From Halorussus salinisoli (GTDB lineage Archaea > Halobacteriota > Halobacteria > Halobacteriales > Haladaptataceae), in contig SZNP01000005.1 of NCBI GenBank assembly GCA_005239435.1, forward strand, positions 248,001 through 312,000: DNA of 64,000 nucleotides. Reading direction: 5' to 3'. The translations under genes and the position numbers were made by a program. The notes beneath the pieces were generated by a model. It saw only the letters and a list, made by a program, of their open reading frames with translations. It was not told the DNA's origin and searched no databases. Positions within the stretch are counted from its first letter, which is position 1; each line of letters begins with the position of its first letter. Shown here one piece after another: positions 34,927-43,357 of the stretch.

Positions 34927-35100
34927 CAAGCTACTTCTCGAGCCAAGGAGTCGCCGCACAGCACCGTACCACCCCGCACAGCACCGCGACAGCCTCACAC
35001 CTCCCCAACCTCGCGGCCGCATCCGCGGCCGCGTCCCTCGCGCGCATGGGCGCGACCTCGAACAGCGAGGTCGCGCCAGCGCGCGCCGGGATGATTGGTC
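34917..35100 (-). repeat. Dispersed intergenic element, copy 4
   Basis: On the minus strand this copy has GGCGCGCGCTGGCGCGACCT, an inner inverted repeat (CGCGACCTCGCTGTTCGAGG-TCGCGCC), GGTTGGGGAGGTGTGAGG and CGCGGTGCTGTGCGGGG. It ends GAGAAGTAGCTTGCTTC. It is the best-preserved copy and abuts the gene remnant. It lies upstream of the 35207 gene. Confidence 0.65.
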
Positions 35101-35206
35101 GAGATTCGCCGTTCGGAGATGGGTAGTCGAAATTCGCGCAGGGATCGCGGTCCCGACTGCCGCGAGCAACGACCCTTTTGGCGTTCGAGACCCATCCTAG
35201 AGTGTC

Positions 35207-36208
35207 ATGAACATGCTCGTGGACGGCGAGTGGCGGGTCGATGCCTACGAATCCACCGACGAGGAGGGGAACTTCGACCGTCAGGAGACGAGTTTCCGGA
35301 GTCGGGTGGAAGCCGACCCCGACGCCGAATTTCCGGCGGAGGCGGACCGTTACCACCTCTACGTCTCGCTGGCCTGCCCGTGGGCCCATCGCACCCTGCT
35401 CGTCCGGAGCCTCCTGGGACTGGAGGACGCCATCTCGGTCTCGGTCGTGGACCCATACCGCGAGAACGACGGGTGGGAGTTCAGCCCAGAGAAAGAGGGA
35501 TGCACCGAGGACCACGTCAACGGCTTCGACTACCTCCGGGAGACCTACGTCGCCGCCGACCCCGAGTTCACCGGGCGCGTCACGGTGCCCGTGCTGTGGG
35601 ACACGGAAAAGCAGACCATCGTGAACAACGAGTCGGCCGAAATCATGCGGATGCTCGACACCGAGTTCGGAGACGTGGCCGAGCGCGACGTGACCCTCTA
35701 CCCGGAGGGCTACCGCGACGAGATAGACGAGACCATCGACGACATCTACGAACCCATCAACAACGGCGTCTACCGCGTCGGATTCGCCGGAAATCAGCAG
35801 GCCTACGACGAGGCCGTCACCGAACTGTTCGACGCGCTCGACCGGTACGACGACCGACTCTCCGACCGGCGATACCTCTGCGGGGACCGACTCACGGAGG
35901 CCGACGTGGCGATGTTCACCACGCTGATTCGGTTCGACGCGGTGTACCACACCCACTTCAAGTGCAACGTCCGGCAGATTTCGGACTACGAGAACCTCTG
36001 GCCCTACCTCCGGGACCTCTACCAGACCCCCGGCGTGGCCGAGACGGTTGACCTGGACCACATCAAGAACCACTACTATCGGAGTCACGCCGACCTGAAC
36101 CCCAAGCGCATCGTGCCGAAGGGACCGGACGTCGACTTCGAGGAACCACACGACCGCGACGAACTGCCGGGCGGACCGCCCGAGGAGACGGCTGCATCGA
36201 CTCACTAA
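35207..36208 (+). CDS. Glutathionyl-hydroquinone reductase-like protein (ECM4/YqjG)
   Basis: A 333-residue thioredoxin-fold transferase of the Xi/ECM4 class. The active-site cysteine is in LACPWAHRTLLVRS, followed by the family's WEFSPEK and VPVLWD segments. The C-terminal helical domain has YLCGDRLTEADVAMFTTLIR and the conserved HFKCN. Family members reduce thiol-conjugated hydroquinones using glutathione. Haloarchaea generally use gamma-glutamylcysteine, so the natural co-substrate is probably that thiol. Monocistronic. Confidence 0.88.
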   Translation: MNMLVDGEWRVDAYESTDEEGNFDRQETSFRSRVEADPDAEFPAEADRYHLYVSLACPWAHRTLLVRSLLGLEDAISVSVVDPYRENDGWEFSPEKEGCTEDHVNGFDYLRETYVAADPEFTGRVTVPVLWDTEKQTIVNNESAEIMRMLDTEFGDVAERDVTLYPEGYRDEIDETIDDIYEPINNGVYRVGFAGNQQAYDEAVTELFDALDRYDDRLSDRRYLCGDRLTEADVAMFTTLIRFDAVYHTHFKCNVRQISDYENLWPYLRDLYQTPGVAETVDLDHIKNHYYRSHADLNPKRIVPKGPDVDFEEPHDRDELPGGPPEETAASTH

Positions 36209-36280
36209 CGCTTTTCGGCCGGACTTTCGGCCGTTCCGTGGCAACAAGAACCAAGTGGTGTCGCTGATTCGTTGGGGACT

Positions 36281-39200
36281 GTGCGAAAAAACAACCCAGT
36301 TCCGAGTGAATCGAGACGGGACGTACTGAAGGCGGTCGGCGCGGGCGCGACCCTCCCGCTGGTCGGCGCGGGCGCGGCGTCCGGCACGCCCTTCGGCGGG
36401 GAGACCGGCGTTTCCGGCGGCGCGGACGCCCACTGGACTACCGGCGAGCAGTACGGCGTCGGCACCGTCGCCGACCACGGCGAGGACGACCCCTCGCAGG
36501 TCTGGTTCACGCTGACCGAGGGCGCGCTGGCGCAGGCCCGATTCCCGCGAATCGACCTACTGAACCTCCGGACACTCGACTTCGTGGTGGCCGACCCCGA
36601 CGCGGACTACTCGGCTCGCACCTTCAACGGGAGCAAGAAAGACGACGACCGGTCGCCCATCGAGCGACGGACCGAGATGGCCGACGACGACGCGCTGGTC
36701 TTCGAGCAGACCATCGAGGACGCCGAACGCGGTTGGACACTAAGAGTCGAGTACGCCGCCGACCCCGACCGCGACGCCCTGCTCGCAGACGTGCGATTCC
36801 AGTCCCGCGGCCCCGAGAAGTACGACGTGTACGTCGTGGCCGACACCGCCCTCTCGAACAGCGGGAAGGGCGACGAAGCCCGCGTCCGCGGCGAGCAGAA
36901 CGACCGCCACCTCACGGCCCGCGACACCACGAGCGACGAGAAGGCCGTGATTCTGGACGAGGACGGCGACCCCTACGACGTCGCCGCCGCGCTCGCCTCG
37001 GACCGAGGCTTCGGCGCTGCGAGCGCCGACGTGGTGGGCGGCGACGTCGAGGCGCTCTTCGAGGACGGCAGTTTCACGGCTCACGACAGCGCCGAGGGCA
37101 ACGTCGCGCTCGTCGGGCGACTCGCCGAGAGCGCGCCGCAGGTCCGAGACACGATAGCACTCGGCTTCGCCGACGACAACGACGAGAGCGCGGCCGCGAA
37201 CGAGGCCGAGGGCGCGCTCTCGCGGGGCTTCGACGCGGTCCGCGCCGAGTACGCGAAGGGGTGGCGAGAGTACCTGAAGAGCGTCGAGACCCCCGACTCG
37301 GTGCGTGGCGACCCCGACCTCCGGCGACAGTACGACGCGGCCGCGATGGTGCTGAAGGCGGTCGAGTCCAAGCAGTTCCCCGGGGCTGGCGTCGCCAGCG
37401 CGAGCGTCCCGTGGGGCGAGGCGGTCGTCGCCAACGACCCCGCGGACTACGGCTACAACTACGTCTGGGCGCGGGACCTCTACCAGTCGTACACCGCGCT
37501 CGACGCGATGGGCGACGAGGAGAGCGCCCGGGCCGCCCTCGAATACCTCTACGAGTACCAACAGCGCGAGGACGGCTTCCTCCCGCAGAACACCTATCTC
37601 GACGGTCGGACGCGGTGGGGCGGCGAGCAGATAGACAATATCTCGTTCCCGCAGGTGATGGCCTACCAGTATCTGACACGCCACGACCTCGACTTCGAGG
37701 AGGTCGGATTCGACTACGAGAACGTCGCCCGGTCCGCGGACTACGTCGCGGCGAACGGTCCCGCCACCGGCCAAGAGCGATGGGAGGAGGAGTCGGGCTA
37801 CTCGCCCTCGACCACCGCGGCCGAAATCGCTGGTCTCGCCTGCGCGGCCCGACTCGCCGCCGACGAGGGCGAACGCGGTGACGCGCTGGTCTATCTCGCG
37901 CTGGCCGACGACTGGCAGGAGAACACCGAGGAGTGGATGGCGACCGAGACGGGCACCGACCGGCACACCAACACGCCCTACTACTTCCGCATCAACGACG
38001 ACGAGGACCCCGACGACGGCGCGGAGCGAGGGCTTGCCAACGGCGGCCCCTCGCTGGACGAGCGCAACGTCATCGACGCGGGCTTCCTCGAACTCGTCCG
38101 ACTCGGCGTCAAGCCGTGGGACGACGCTACTATTCGCAACTCGCTGTCGGTCGTGGACGACACCATCCGGGTGGAGACGCCGCACGGCCCGGCGTTCTAC
38201 CGGTACAACGGCGACGGCTACGGCGAGCAGGACGGGAGCGACGTCTATCCGGCGGGCGCGCCGTGGAGCCTCGACTACTCCGGACGAGGGCGGCTCTGGC
38301 CCATCTTCTCGGGCGAGCGCGGCGAGTACGAACTCCTCGCGGGTACCGACTCGGGCGCGGTCGCACCGCGAAACCTGCTCGAAACGATGGCCGACTTCGC
38401 CAACTCCGGTCGGATGATTCCCGAGCAGGTGTGGGACCGGCCCGAACCCACCGAGTTCGGGTGGGAGTTCGGCGAGGGAACCGGGTCGGCGACTCCACTC
38501 GCGTGGAGCATGGCCCAGTTCGTGCGTCTGGCCCACTCCATCGACGCCGGTAGCCCGGTTGAGCGACCCGAGTTCGTCGCGGACCGATACACCGAGGGCG
38601 ACCGACCCGAGGGGCCGACTCTCGACGTGGAGTTCCCGCCCACCGTCGTCAGCGACGAACGAGTAACGGTCTCCGGAACCACCGACGGCGCGGAAGTCGT
38701 CGTCAAGACGCCCGCCGAGACGGTCCGGCGCGAGGTCGGCGGCGAGTTCTCGGTTGACCTGACGGTCGGCGACGGCGAGACCGACGTCACCGTGGTCGCG
38801 GCCACCGCGGGCGACGTGACCGAAGTCGGCACGGCAGTCGCCCGGAAGACGGTCGCCCGCCTCGACGTGGGCGACCGCCTCGCCGAGTTCGACGACCCCA
38901 CAGGCGACGACCACGGACCGGGAAGCTACGTCTACCCGAAGGCGGGTGCGTTCGTGGACGGTGCGTTCGACATCGACACGTTCGGCGTCTACGAGACCGA
39001 CGACGCCTACCAGCTCCTCGTCCGACTCGGCGGCGAGTTGACCAATCCGTGGGGTGGCAACGCCGTCTCGGTCCAGTCGCTCCAGATCTACGTCCGAGAC
39101 CCCGCCGCGTCCGGTGGCACGACGGAGGCCCGCGAGGGCGTCAACGCGACCTTCGAGGCTCCGTACCACTACCGGGTGTTCGCCGAGGGGTTCGTCGCGC

Positions 39201-39541
39201 CGCGCGTCGAGGCCACCGACGGGTCGGAGGTCACGCAGGACGTGAGTCTCTCGGGCTATAAATCGGTGGACGCTATAAAAATCGACGTGCCCAAGTCCGC
39301 GCTCGGCGGCGACCTCGAAGACAAGCAGGTGGTTCCCCTGATGCTGTGTCAGGACGGCTTCAGCGAAGGCCGGATTCGGCCCGTGATGGCCGAAGCGGGC
39401 GACTGGGTGCTGGGCGGCGGCCGTGACGACGACGCGAACCCGAACGTCGTCGACCTCGTGACGCCCGACGGGGTGAGTCAGTCGGAGGCGCTCGATTACT
39501 CGGCGACCCAACGCGCGACGATTCCGTACCTGTCGCTGTAG
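36281..39541 (+). CDS. Secreted GH15 glucoamylase/glucodextranase-like enzyme
   Basis: An exported alpha-glucan exo-hydrolase of about 1086 residues. A Tat signal (SRRDVLKAVGAGATLPLVGA) is followed by the super-beta-sandwich N domain (about 60-330). The (alpha/alpha)6 GH15 catalytic domain (about 340-770) has YNYVWARDLYQSY, the acid-bearing RWEEESGYSPST near residue 500 and the base-bearing MIPEQVWDRP near 712. A beta-sandwich and a glucodextranase-type C-terminal domain (about 870-1070, YVYPKAGAFVDGAFDI) complete it. It would release glucose from starch or dextrin outside the cell. The start is taken as GTG 36281; TTG 36272 is possible and no ATG is near. Confidence 0.9.
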   Translation: MRKNNPVPSESRRDVLKAVGAGATLPLVGAGAASGTPFGGETGVSGGADAHWTTGEQYGVGTVADHGEDDPSQVWFTLTEGALAQARFPRIDLLNLRTLDFVVADPDADYSARTFNGSKKDDDRSPIERRTEMADDDALVFEQTIEDAERGWTLRVEYAADPDRDALLADVRFQSRGPEKYDVYVVADTALSNSGKGDEARVRGEQNDRHLTARDTTSDEKAVILDEDGDPYDVAAALASDRGFGAASADVVGGDVEALFEDGSFTAHDSAEGNVALVGRLAESAPQVRDTIALGFADDNDESAAANEAEGALSRGFDAVRAEYAKGWREYLKSVETPDSVRGDPDLRRQYDAAAMVLKAVESKQFPGAGVASASVPWGEAVVANDPADYGYNYVWARDLYQSYTALDAMGDEESARAALEYLYEYQQREDGFLPQNTYLDGRTRWGGEQIDNISFPQVMAYQYLTRHDLDFEEVGFDYENVARSADYVAANGPATGQERWEEESGYSPSTTAAEIAGLACAARLAADEGERGDALVYLALADDWQENTEEWMATETGTDRHTNTPYYFRINDDEDPDDGAERGLANGGPSLDERNVIDAGFLELVRLGVKPWDDATIRNSLSVVDDTIRVETPHGPAFYRYNGDGYGEQDGSDVYPAGAPWSLDYSGRGRLWPIFSGERGEYELLAGTDSGAVAPRNLLETMADFANSGRMIPEQVWDRPEPTEFGWEFGEGTGSATPLAWSMAQFVRLAHSIDAGSPVERPEFVADRYTEGDRPEGPTLDVEFPPTVVSDERVTVSGTTDGAEVVVKTPAETVRREVGGEFSVDLTVGDGETDVTVVAATAGDVTEVGTAVARKTVARLDVGDRLAEFDDPTGDDHGPGSYVYPKAGAFVDGAFDIDTFGVYETDDAYQLLVRLGGELTNPWGGNAVSVQSLQIYVRDPAASGGTTEAREGVNATFEAPYHYRVFAEGFVAPRVEATDGSEVTQDVSLSGYKSVDAIKIDVPKSALGGDLEDKQVVPLMLCQDGFSEGRIRPVMAEAGDWVLGGGRDDDANPNVVDLVTPDGVSQSEALDYSATQRATIPYLSL

Positions 39542-39687
39542 TTCGGCGTGCTCACGGAAATAATCCTGTTTCCAATACATTTAATTTTGTTGTTCTTATA
39601 ATAATTTTGGAATCTCTCGTCGGACTATCGCTCCGCGACCCATCCGCCGGTACGGTCCTCCCAATCCACATCGGGGTGACGAAGGGG

Positions 39688-39763
39688 CCGCCCGCTCGCG
39701 GTCACGCGGGCGGTGCGCGGCGTACTGCACCGCGATGCGAGCGGTGCAACCGCGAGCAGGCGG
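39688..39763. other. Nested inverted repeats (candidate structured element)
   Basis: A 15-nt arm at 39688-39702 pairs with 39749-39763 (14 pairs, one mismatch). Inside the loop, TGCACCGC (39726-39733) pairs with GCGGTGCA (39741-39748). A competing hairpin CCGCCCGC/GCGGGCGG (39688-39695 with 39706-39713) overlaps the outer arm. It lies in the 39542-39881 gap, which also has AT-rich DNA at about 39576-39610 and no credible gene. The probable promoter of the next gene (cctattttt, about 39850) is downstream, so this is not its leader. Confidence 0.4.
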
Positions 39764-39881
39764 GTTCCTGCGTCTGCTTTCCGAACCCCTCAGCAGGGTC
39801 TCCGATTGGCTTCCGCTTGGATCGAAACGCCTCCCGATTACCTCCCGAACCTATTTTTCCGCGGACGACCAACCTCCACAC

Positions 39882-40439
39882 ATGGTAATGAAAGAGTCCG
39901 AAGAAAAGTTGGAGCGCGGAGAGCCAGTTCCCAACTTCGAGTTGAAGGGCACCGACGGCGAGACCCACACGCTCGCGGACTTCGCCGACTACGACGCCGT
40001 GTTGCTGGTGTTCACGTGCAACCACTGCCCGTACGCGCAGGCCAAGTTCGACCTGCTGAACGACGTGGCCGAGGAGTACGACGACGCCGCCGTCGTCGGC
40101 GTCAACCCCAACGACGAGGAGGAGTACCCCGACGACTCCTACGAGAAGATGGTCGAGTGGGTCGAAGACGGCCGAATCCGATACGACGCCTACCTCCGGG
40201 ACGAGACCCAGGAGGTCGCCGAGGCCTACGGCGCGGCCTGCACTCCCGACCCGTTCCTCCTGCGGAACACCGGCGACACGTTCACGCTGGCCTACCACGG
40301 CCGACTCGACGACGCGCTAAACCCCGACGACGAGCCGACCGAGATCTACGTCCGAGACGCCATCGACGCCGTACTGGCGGGCGAGGACGTGGACCTCGAC
40401 TTCATGCCCTCGCGGGGTTGCTCCATCAAGTGGAAGTAG
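39882..40439 (+). CDS. Thioredoxin-fold peroxiredoxin/AhpC-TSA-like protein
   Basis: A 185-residue thioredoxin-family protein. The redox motif is TCNHCPYAQAKFD with CxxC, preceded by the family entry PVPNFELKGTDGETHTLADF. A second conserved cysteine lies in AYGAACTPDPFLL, and the C-terminus has SRGCSIKWK. This matches the one-domain redoxins found in many bacteria and haloarchaea. It probably reduces disulfides or peroxides in the cytoplasm. ATG 39882 lies 28 nt from a TATA-like cctattttt, a leaderless arrangement, and a second ATG at 39888 is in frame. Confidence 0.85.
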   Translation: MVMKESEEKLERGEPVPNFELKGTDGETHTLADFADYDAVLLVFTCNHCPYAQAKFDLLNDVAEEYDDAAVVGVNPNDEEEYPDDSYEKMVEWVEDGRIRYDAYLRDETQEVAEAYGAACTPDPFLLRNTGDTFTLAYHGRLDDALNPDDEPTEIYVRDAIDAVLAGEDVDLDFMPSRGCSIKWK

Positions 40440-40466
40440 TTCGGTCGTCCCGCCGTCGGCTCTCTC

Positions 40467-41657
40467 TTACTCCTGACTGGGGGACGCCGTCAGCGAGTCG
40501 GCGTACTGCATCGCCAGCGTACCGATGACGCTCATCACGAGGACGTACCCGACCGTGAACGAGGCGAGTTCGTCGGTGCGCGGGACGGTCGCGGCGGCGG
40601 TAGTCGCCAGCGCCGCGATGACCAGCGAGAACTCCCCTCGGGGTACCAGACCGACGCCGACTCTGAGCGACCGACGTCGGTTCAGTCCGTAGAACCGACC
40701 ACCAGCTATCCCACTGGCGAGTTTCGAGAGCGTCGTCGCTACCACGCCGACTGCGAGCAACGTCCAGACGTCGAGGAACGCCGCCACGTCGGTCGTTAGG
40801 CCGATGAAGAGGAAGAAGACCGCGGCGAACAGGTCACGGGTAGGACCGACCACGAGTTCGAGGCGTTGGCCGTGGTCGGTCTGGCCGAAAGCGGTCCCCA
40901 CGAAGAAGGCGGCGACCGCCTCGCTGACACCGAGCACGAGCGCCTCGCCCGCGATTAGCGTGGTGATGCCGACCGCGAACAGCAGGAACAGTTCGTCGGC
41001 TTCCACCGCGAGCAGTCGCTCGAGGTACGGAGTTCCGTACACCGATCCGGCCGCCAGCACGCCGAGGAACGCCGCGGCCTTCCCGATCGAAGCGACCACC
41101 GTGACGACGCCGCCACCGCCAAGCGCCACCGCGGTCAGAATCGAGAGGACGACCGCGATGAGCAGGTCCTCGAAGACGAGCGTACCGAGGATGACGTCGC
41201 TCTCCGGATCGGCTATCCAGCCGCGGTCGACCAGCGACTTCGTGACCACCGCACTGGACGAGATGTAGACGATGCTGGCGAAGAACAGCGCAGTCAGCCA
41301 CGGGAAGCCGAACAGCGAAGCCAGCGCCAACCCCACGCCGAAGTTGACGAGGAAGTCGGTCGCGCCCACGCCGAACAGCCGAGTCGGCCGGGCCAGCAGT
41401 CGCTCCGGACTGAACTCCAGTCCGAGGAAGAACAGCAGAAACACGACGCCGAGTTCTGCCCCCACGTCGAGTATCTCTAACGGAGAGACCAGCGTCAGGT
41501 CCAGCGGTCCGAGCGACCGGGGTTCGTTCGGGCCGACGACGACGCCCGCGAGGATGTAGGCGGGGATGACCGACTGGTTCAGACGGGCCGCGGCCGCGCC
41601 TGCGACTGCGAGCGCCGTGAACGCGATGCCCAACTCTACGAGGACGGCCTCGGCCAT
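40467..41657 (-). CDS. CPA2 cation:proton antiporter, KhtU/KefB-like membrane subunit
   Basis: A 396-residue antiporter of the monovalent cation:proton antiporter-2 family with about twelve helices. Characteristic features are the N-terminal LNQSVIPAYILAGVVVGP, FFLGLEFSPERLL, SSSAVVTKSLVDR and the ion-site region TLVFEDLLIAVVLS. It lacks a cytoplasmic TrkA-N domain. Its start overlaps the stop of the TrkA-C protein gene by one nucleotide (TGATG), so the pair forms a KhtTU-like K+/H+ exporter. Confidence 0.88.
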   Translation of the reverse strand: MAEAVLVELGIAFTALAVAGAAAARLNQSVIPAYILAGVVVGPNEPRSLGPLDLTLVSPLEILDVGAELGVVFLLFFLGLEFSPERLLARPTRLFGVGATDFLVNFGVGLALASLFGFPWLTALFFASIVYISSSAVVTKSLVDRGWIADPESDVILGTLVFEDLLIAVVLSILTAVALGGGGVVTVVASIGKAAAFLGVLAAGSVYGTPYLERLLAVEADELFLLFAVGITTLIAGEALVLGVSEAVAAFFVGTAFGQTDHGQRLELVVGPTRDLFAAVFFLFIGLTTDVAAFLDVWTLLAVGVVATTLSKLASGIAGGRFYGLNRRRSLRVGVGLVPRGEFSLVIAALATTAAATVPRTDELASFTVGYVLVMSVIGTLAMQYADSLTASPSQE

Positions 41658-42136
41658 CAGTCCGACGCGAGATCCGTGAGCGTCCGGTGTTCCGCACGAG
41701 TGCCGAGCGCGACCACGACGTCGCCGTCCCGGAGTTCGAACTCCGGCGGCGGGTTGGCGACCGTCTCGTCGCCTCGCTGAACCGCCAGTATCGACGTTCC
41801 GGTCTCCCGCCGAACGTTCGACTCGCTCAGCGACCGGCCCGCCAACCGCGATTCCGACTCCACGTCGTGCCACTGGATGATTTCCTCGCCGAGCGGAACT
41901 TGGACGCGTTCCAAATCGACCGGTTGGAAGTACGCGCCTTCCAGCAGCGTGCCGAACTCGCGGGCCTGCTGGTCGCCGAGTTCGAAGAGTTTCTCGCTGT
42001 CGGCCTCGGCCGACCGACGCCGGAACACCTCGCGCTTCCCGTCGTGGTGGATGACGAGTACGAGACGGTCGTCGCCGTCGAGTTCGTACTCGAACTTCCG
42101 ACCGACCCCGGGCACGTCCGTCTCGTAGACGGTCAT
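41657..42136 (-). CDS. KhtT-like TrkA-C domain regulator of the antiporter
   Basis: A 159-residue cytosolic protein. An N-terminal KhtT domain (VYETDVPGVGRKFEYELDGD, VLVIHHDGKREVF) is followed by a TrkA-C/RCK_C domain (about 75-159) with SLSESNVRRETGTSILAVQR and ELRDGDVVVALGT. KhtT proteins bind nucleotides or sense pH and open the paired antiporter. ATG 42136 starts exactly at the KhtT domain. The longer upstream frame is unlikely. The hexamer array at 42400-42440 lies about 260 bp upstream. Confidence 0.85.
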   Translation of the reverse strand: MTVYETDVPGVGRKFEYELDGDDRLVLVIHHDGKREVFRRRSAEADSEKLFELGDQQAREFGTLLEGAYFQPVDLERVQVPLGEEIIQWHDVESESRLAGRSLSESNVRRETGTSILAVQRGDETVANPPPEFELRDGDVVVALGTRAEHRTLTDLASD

Positions 42137-42399
42137 GGAGACCGATACGACGTACCGCGACTTAAGCGTCGTCGCTCGAATTCGTTCCTGTCCGTCCGCC
42201 ACTCCTTCCGCTACGTTTTCGTCTCGCGGCGACCTCTGCCGGCGGTGGGACGGGGCCCACGAGACCGGCGTGGAGCGACTCGGAATCTACTACATCGAAC
42301 AGCCGACTCGGTTGGAGGGACCGGGACCTACGCGCCGGGTGGAACTCCTCCGGTACTCGTGCGCCCGGAACTCGTCGGTCGGCGAGTGAGTGTGGTTAT

Positions 42400-42440
42400 C
42401 GTTTCCGTAAACGTTTGCGTTAACGGAAACGTAAAATCCG
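42400..42440. repeat. Degenerate CGNAAA hexamer array 1
   Basis: CGTTTCCGTAAACGTTTGCG is followed by TTAACGGAAACGTAAAATCC. Units on both strands face each other, giving partial dyad symmetry. It lies in the 330-bp gap between the Nudix and khtT-like genes, which otherwise holds no gene. It is the only array outside 55.5-62.4 kb. Confidence 0.7.
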
Positions 42441-42466
42441 ACTCTCCGTATGGGGGACCGAGGTAT

Positions 42467-43045
42467 TCAGTCCACGAACAATCGAATGTCGTCCTCCGGG
42501 AGGTCGAACCCCTCGGGCGTGTTCTCGGGGGCCTCGCCGAACCAATCGGCGTCCCAATGCTCGTTGTCGTCGTGGCTGGGACTCTCGGCGCTCGCGCTCT
42601 TGGGGTCGCCTGTGAGCGAGGCGTGGAAGACGACGCCGTAGGTCGTGGCGTGGGGTTCGTCCTCACCCTTCGCGAAGTGGTCGATTTCGCGCACGACTTT
42701 CACGCCGTCGATTTCGAAGGGGAGTTCGGTCGTTATCTCGACCGTCTGGCGGGCGACAGCGGCCCAGTCGTCGCCCGGTTCGACCCCACCGTGGGGGAGC
42801 ATTGCGACCGACTCCTCTCGGTGGACCGCAAGTAGGACCTCGCCCGCGTCGTTGGTGACGCCGACCACGGCCCTACCGTCGATGTCGGTGTTACAGTGGT
42901 CCCGGTCGTCGTGGACGGCTTCCTCGTGAGTGAAGCGGACCCCCGCTCGGTCGCGGAGGATTTCGGGGTCGGAGAACGATTCGACGGGCGGTTGCTCCTC
43001 GGCGGGCGGTGCGTCGTCGATGGCTTCCGGAGATGTCTCTGTCAT
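42467..43045 (-). CDS. Nudix-fold hydrolase-like protein
   Basis: A 192-residue protein with a Nudix-type core: VVGVTNDAGEVLLAVHREES then LPHGGVEPGDDWAAVARQTV-EITTEL. The Nudix box is degenerate: the REx2EE catalytic glutamates are replaced by RQTVEI, so pyrophosphohydrolase activity is doubtful. The C-terminus is acidic with a Ser/Asp insertion. Haloarchaeal Nudix-fold proteins of this type are common, and some may act as ligand sensors. Confidence 0.75.
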   Translation of the reverse strand: MTETSPEAIDDAPPAEEQPPVESFSDPEILRDRAGVRFTHEEAVHDDRDHCNTDIDGRAVVGVTNDAGEVLLAVHREESVAMLPHGGVEPGDDWAAVARQTVEITTELPFEIDGVKVVREIDHFAKGEDEPHATTYGVVFHASLTGDPKSASAESPSHDDNEHWDADWFGEAPENTPEGFDLPEDDIRLFVD

Positions 43046-43286
43046 GGATGCTGTCGGTGGTCTGGAGCGATGCTCGACGGTCCGGCGGGTGTCCCGTCAC
43101 GCGTCGCTAGTCGCGTCGGTCGTCGTCCGATTCGCCAGTGAGAGCGCCCGAATCCCGCGCGTTCGAGCGCCGGAGCAAAAGCTATGCGGAGACAACAGAA
43201 AAAAGCGCCGATTTTCTTCCGCGTCTTTACCTTATGTAATAATTCGTCGCGTGAGGCCATAAGTGTTTGGACTCAGACGTGAAATT

Positions 43287-43300
43287 GTGTCTTTAGACAC
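43287..43300. promoter_or_regulatory. Perfect palindrome GTGTCTTTAGACAC upstream of OYE gene
   Basis: A 14-bp perfect dyad about 58 bp before the predicted start of the flavin oxidoreductase gene and near AT-rich DNA (about 43313-43330) that could hold its TATA box. It is a plausible operator. The remainder of 43046-43357 shows no gene. Confidence 0.35.
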
Positions 43301-43357
43301 TCTGTAGAAACGTTTAGGAAATAAATTTGTACCTTGAAGTCGCACAGTCGCTTCTCA

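Noticed and set aside
36740..39580. 946-codon antisense ORF opposite the GH15 gene
   Set aside because: Shadow of the glucoamylase frame caused by high GC3. No recognisable domain or start signals.
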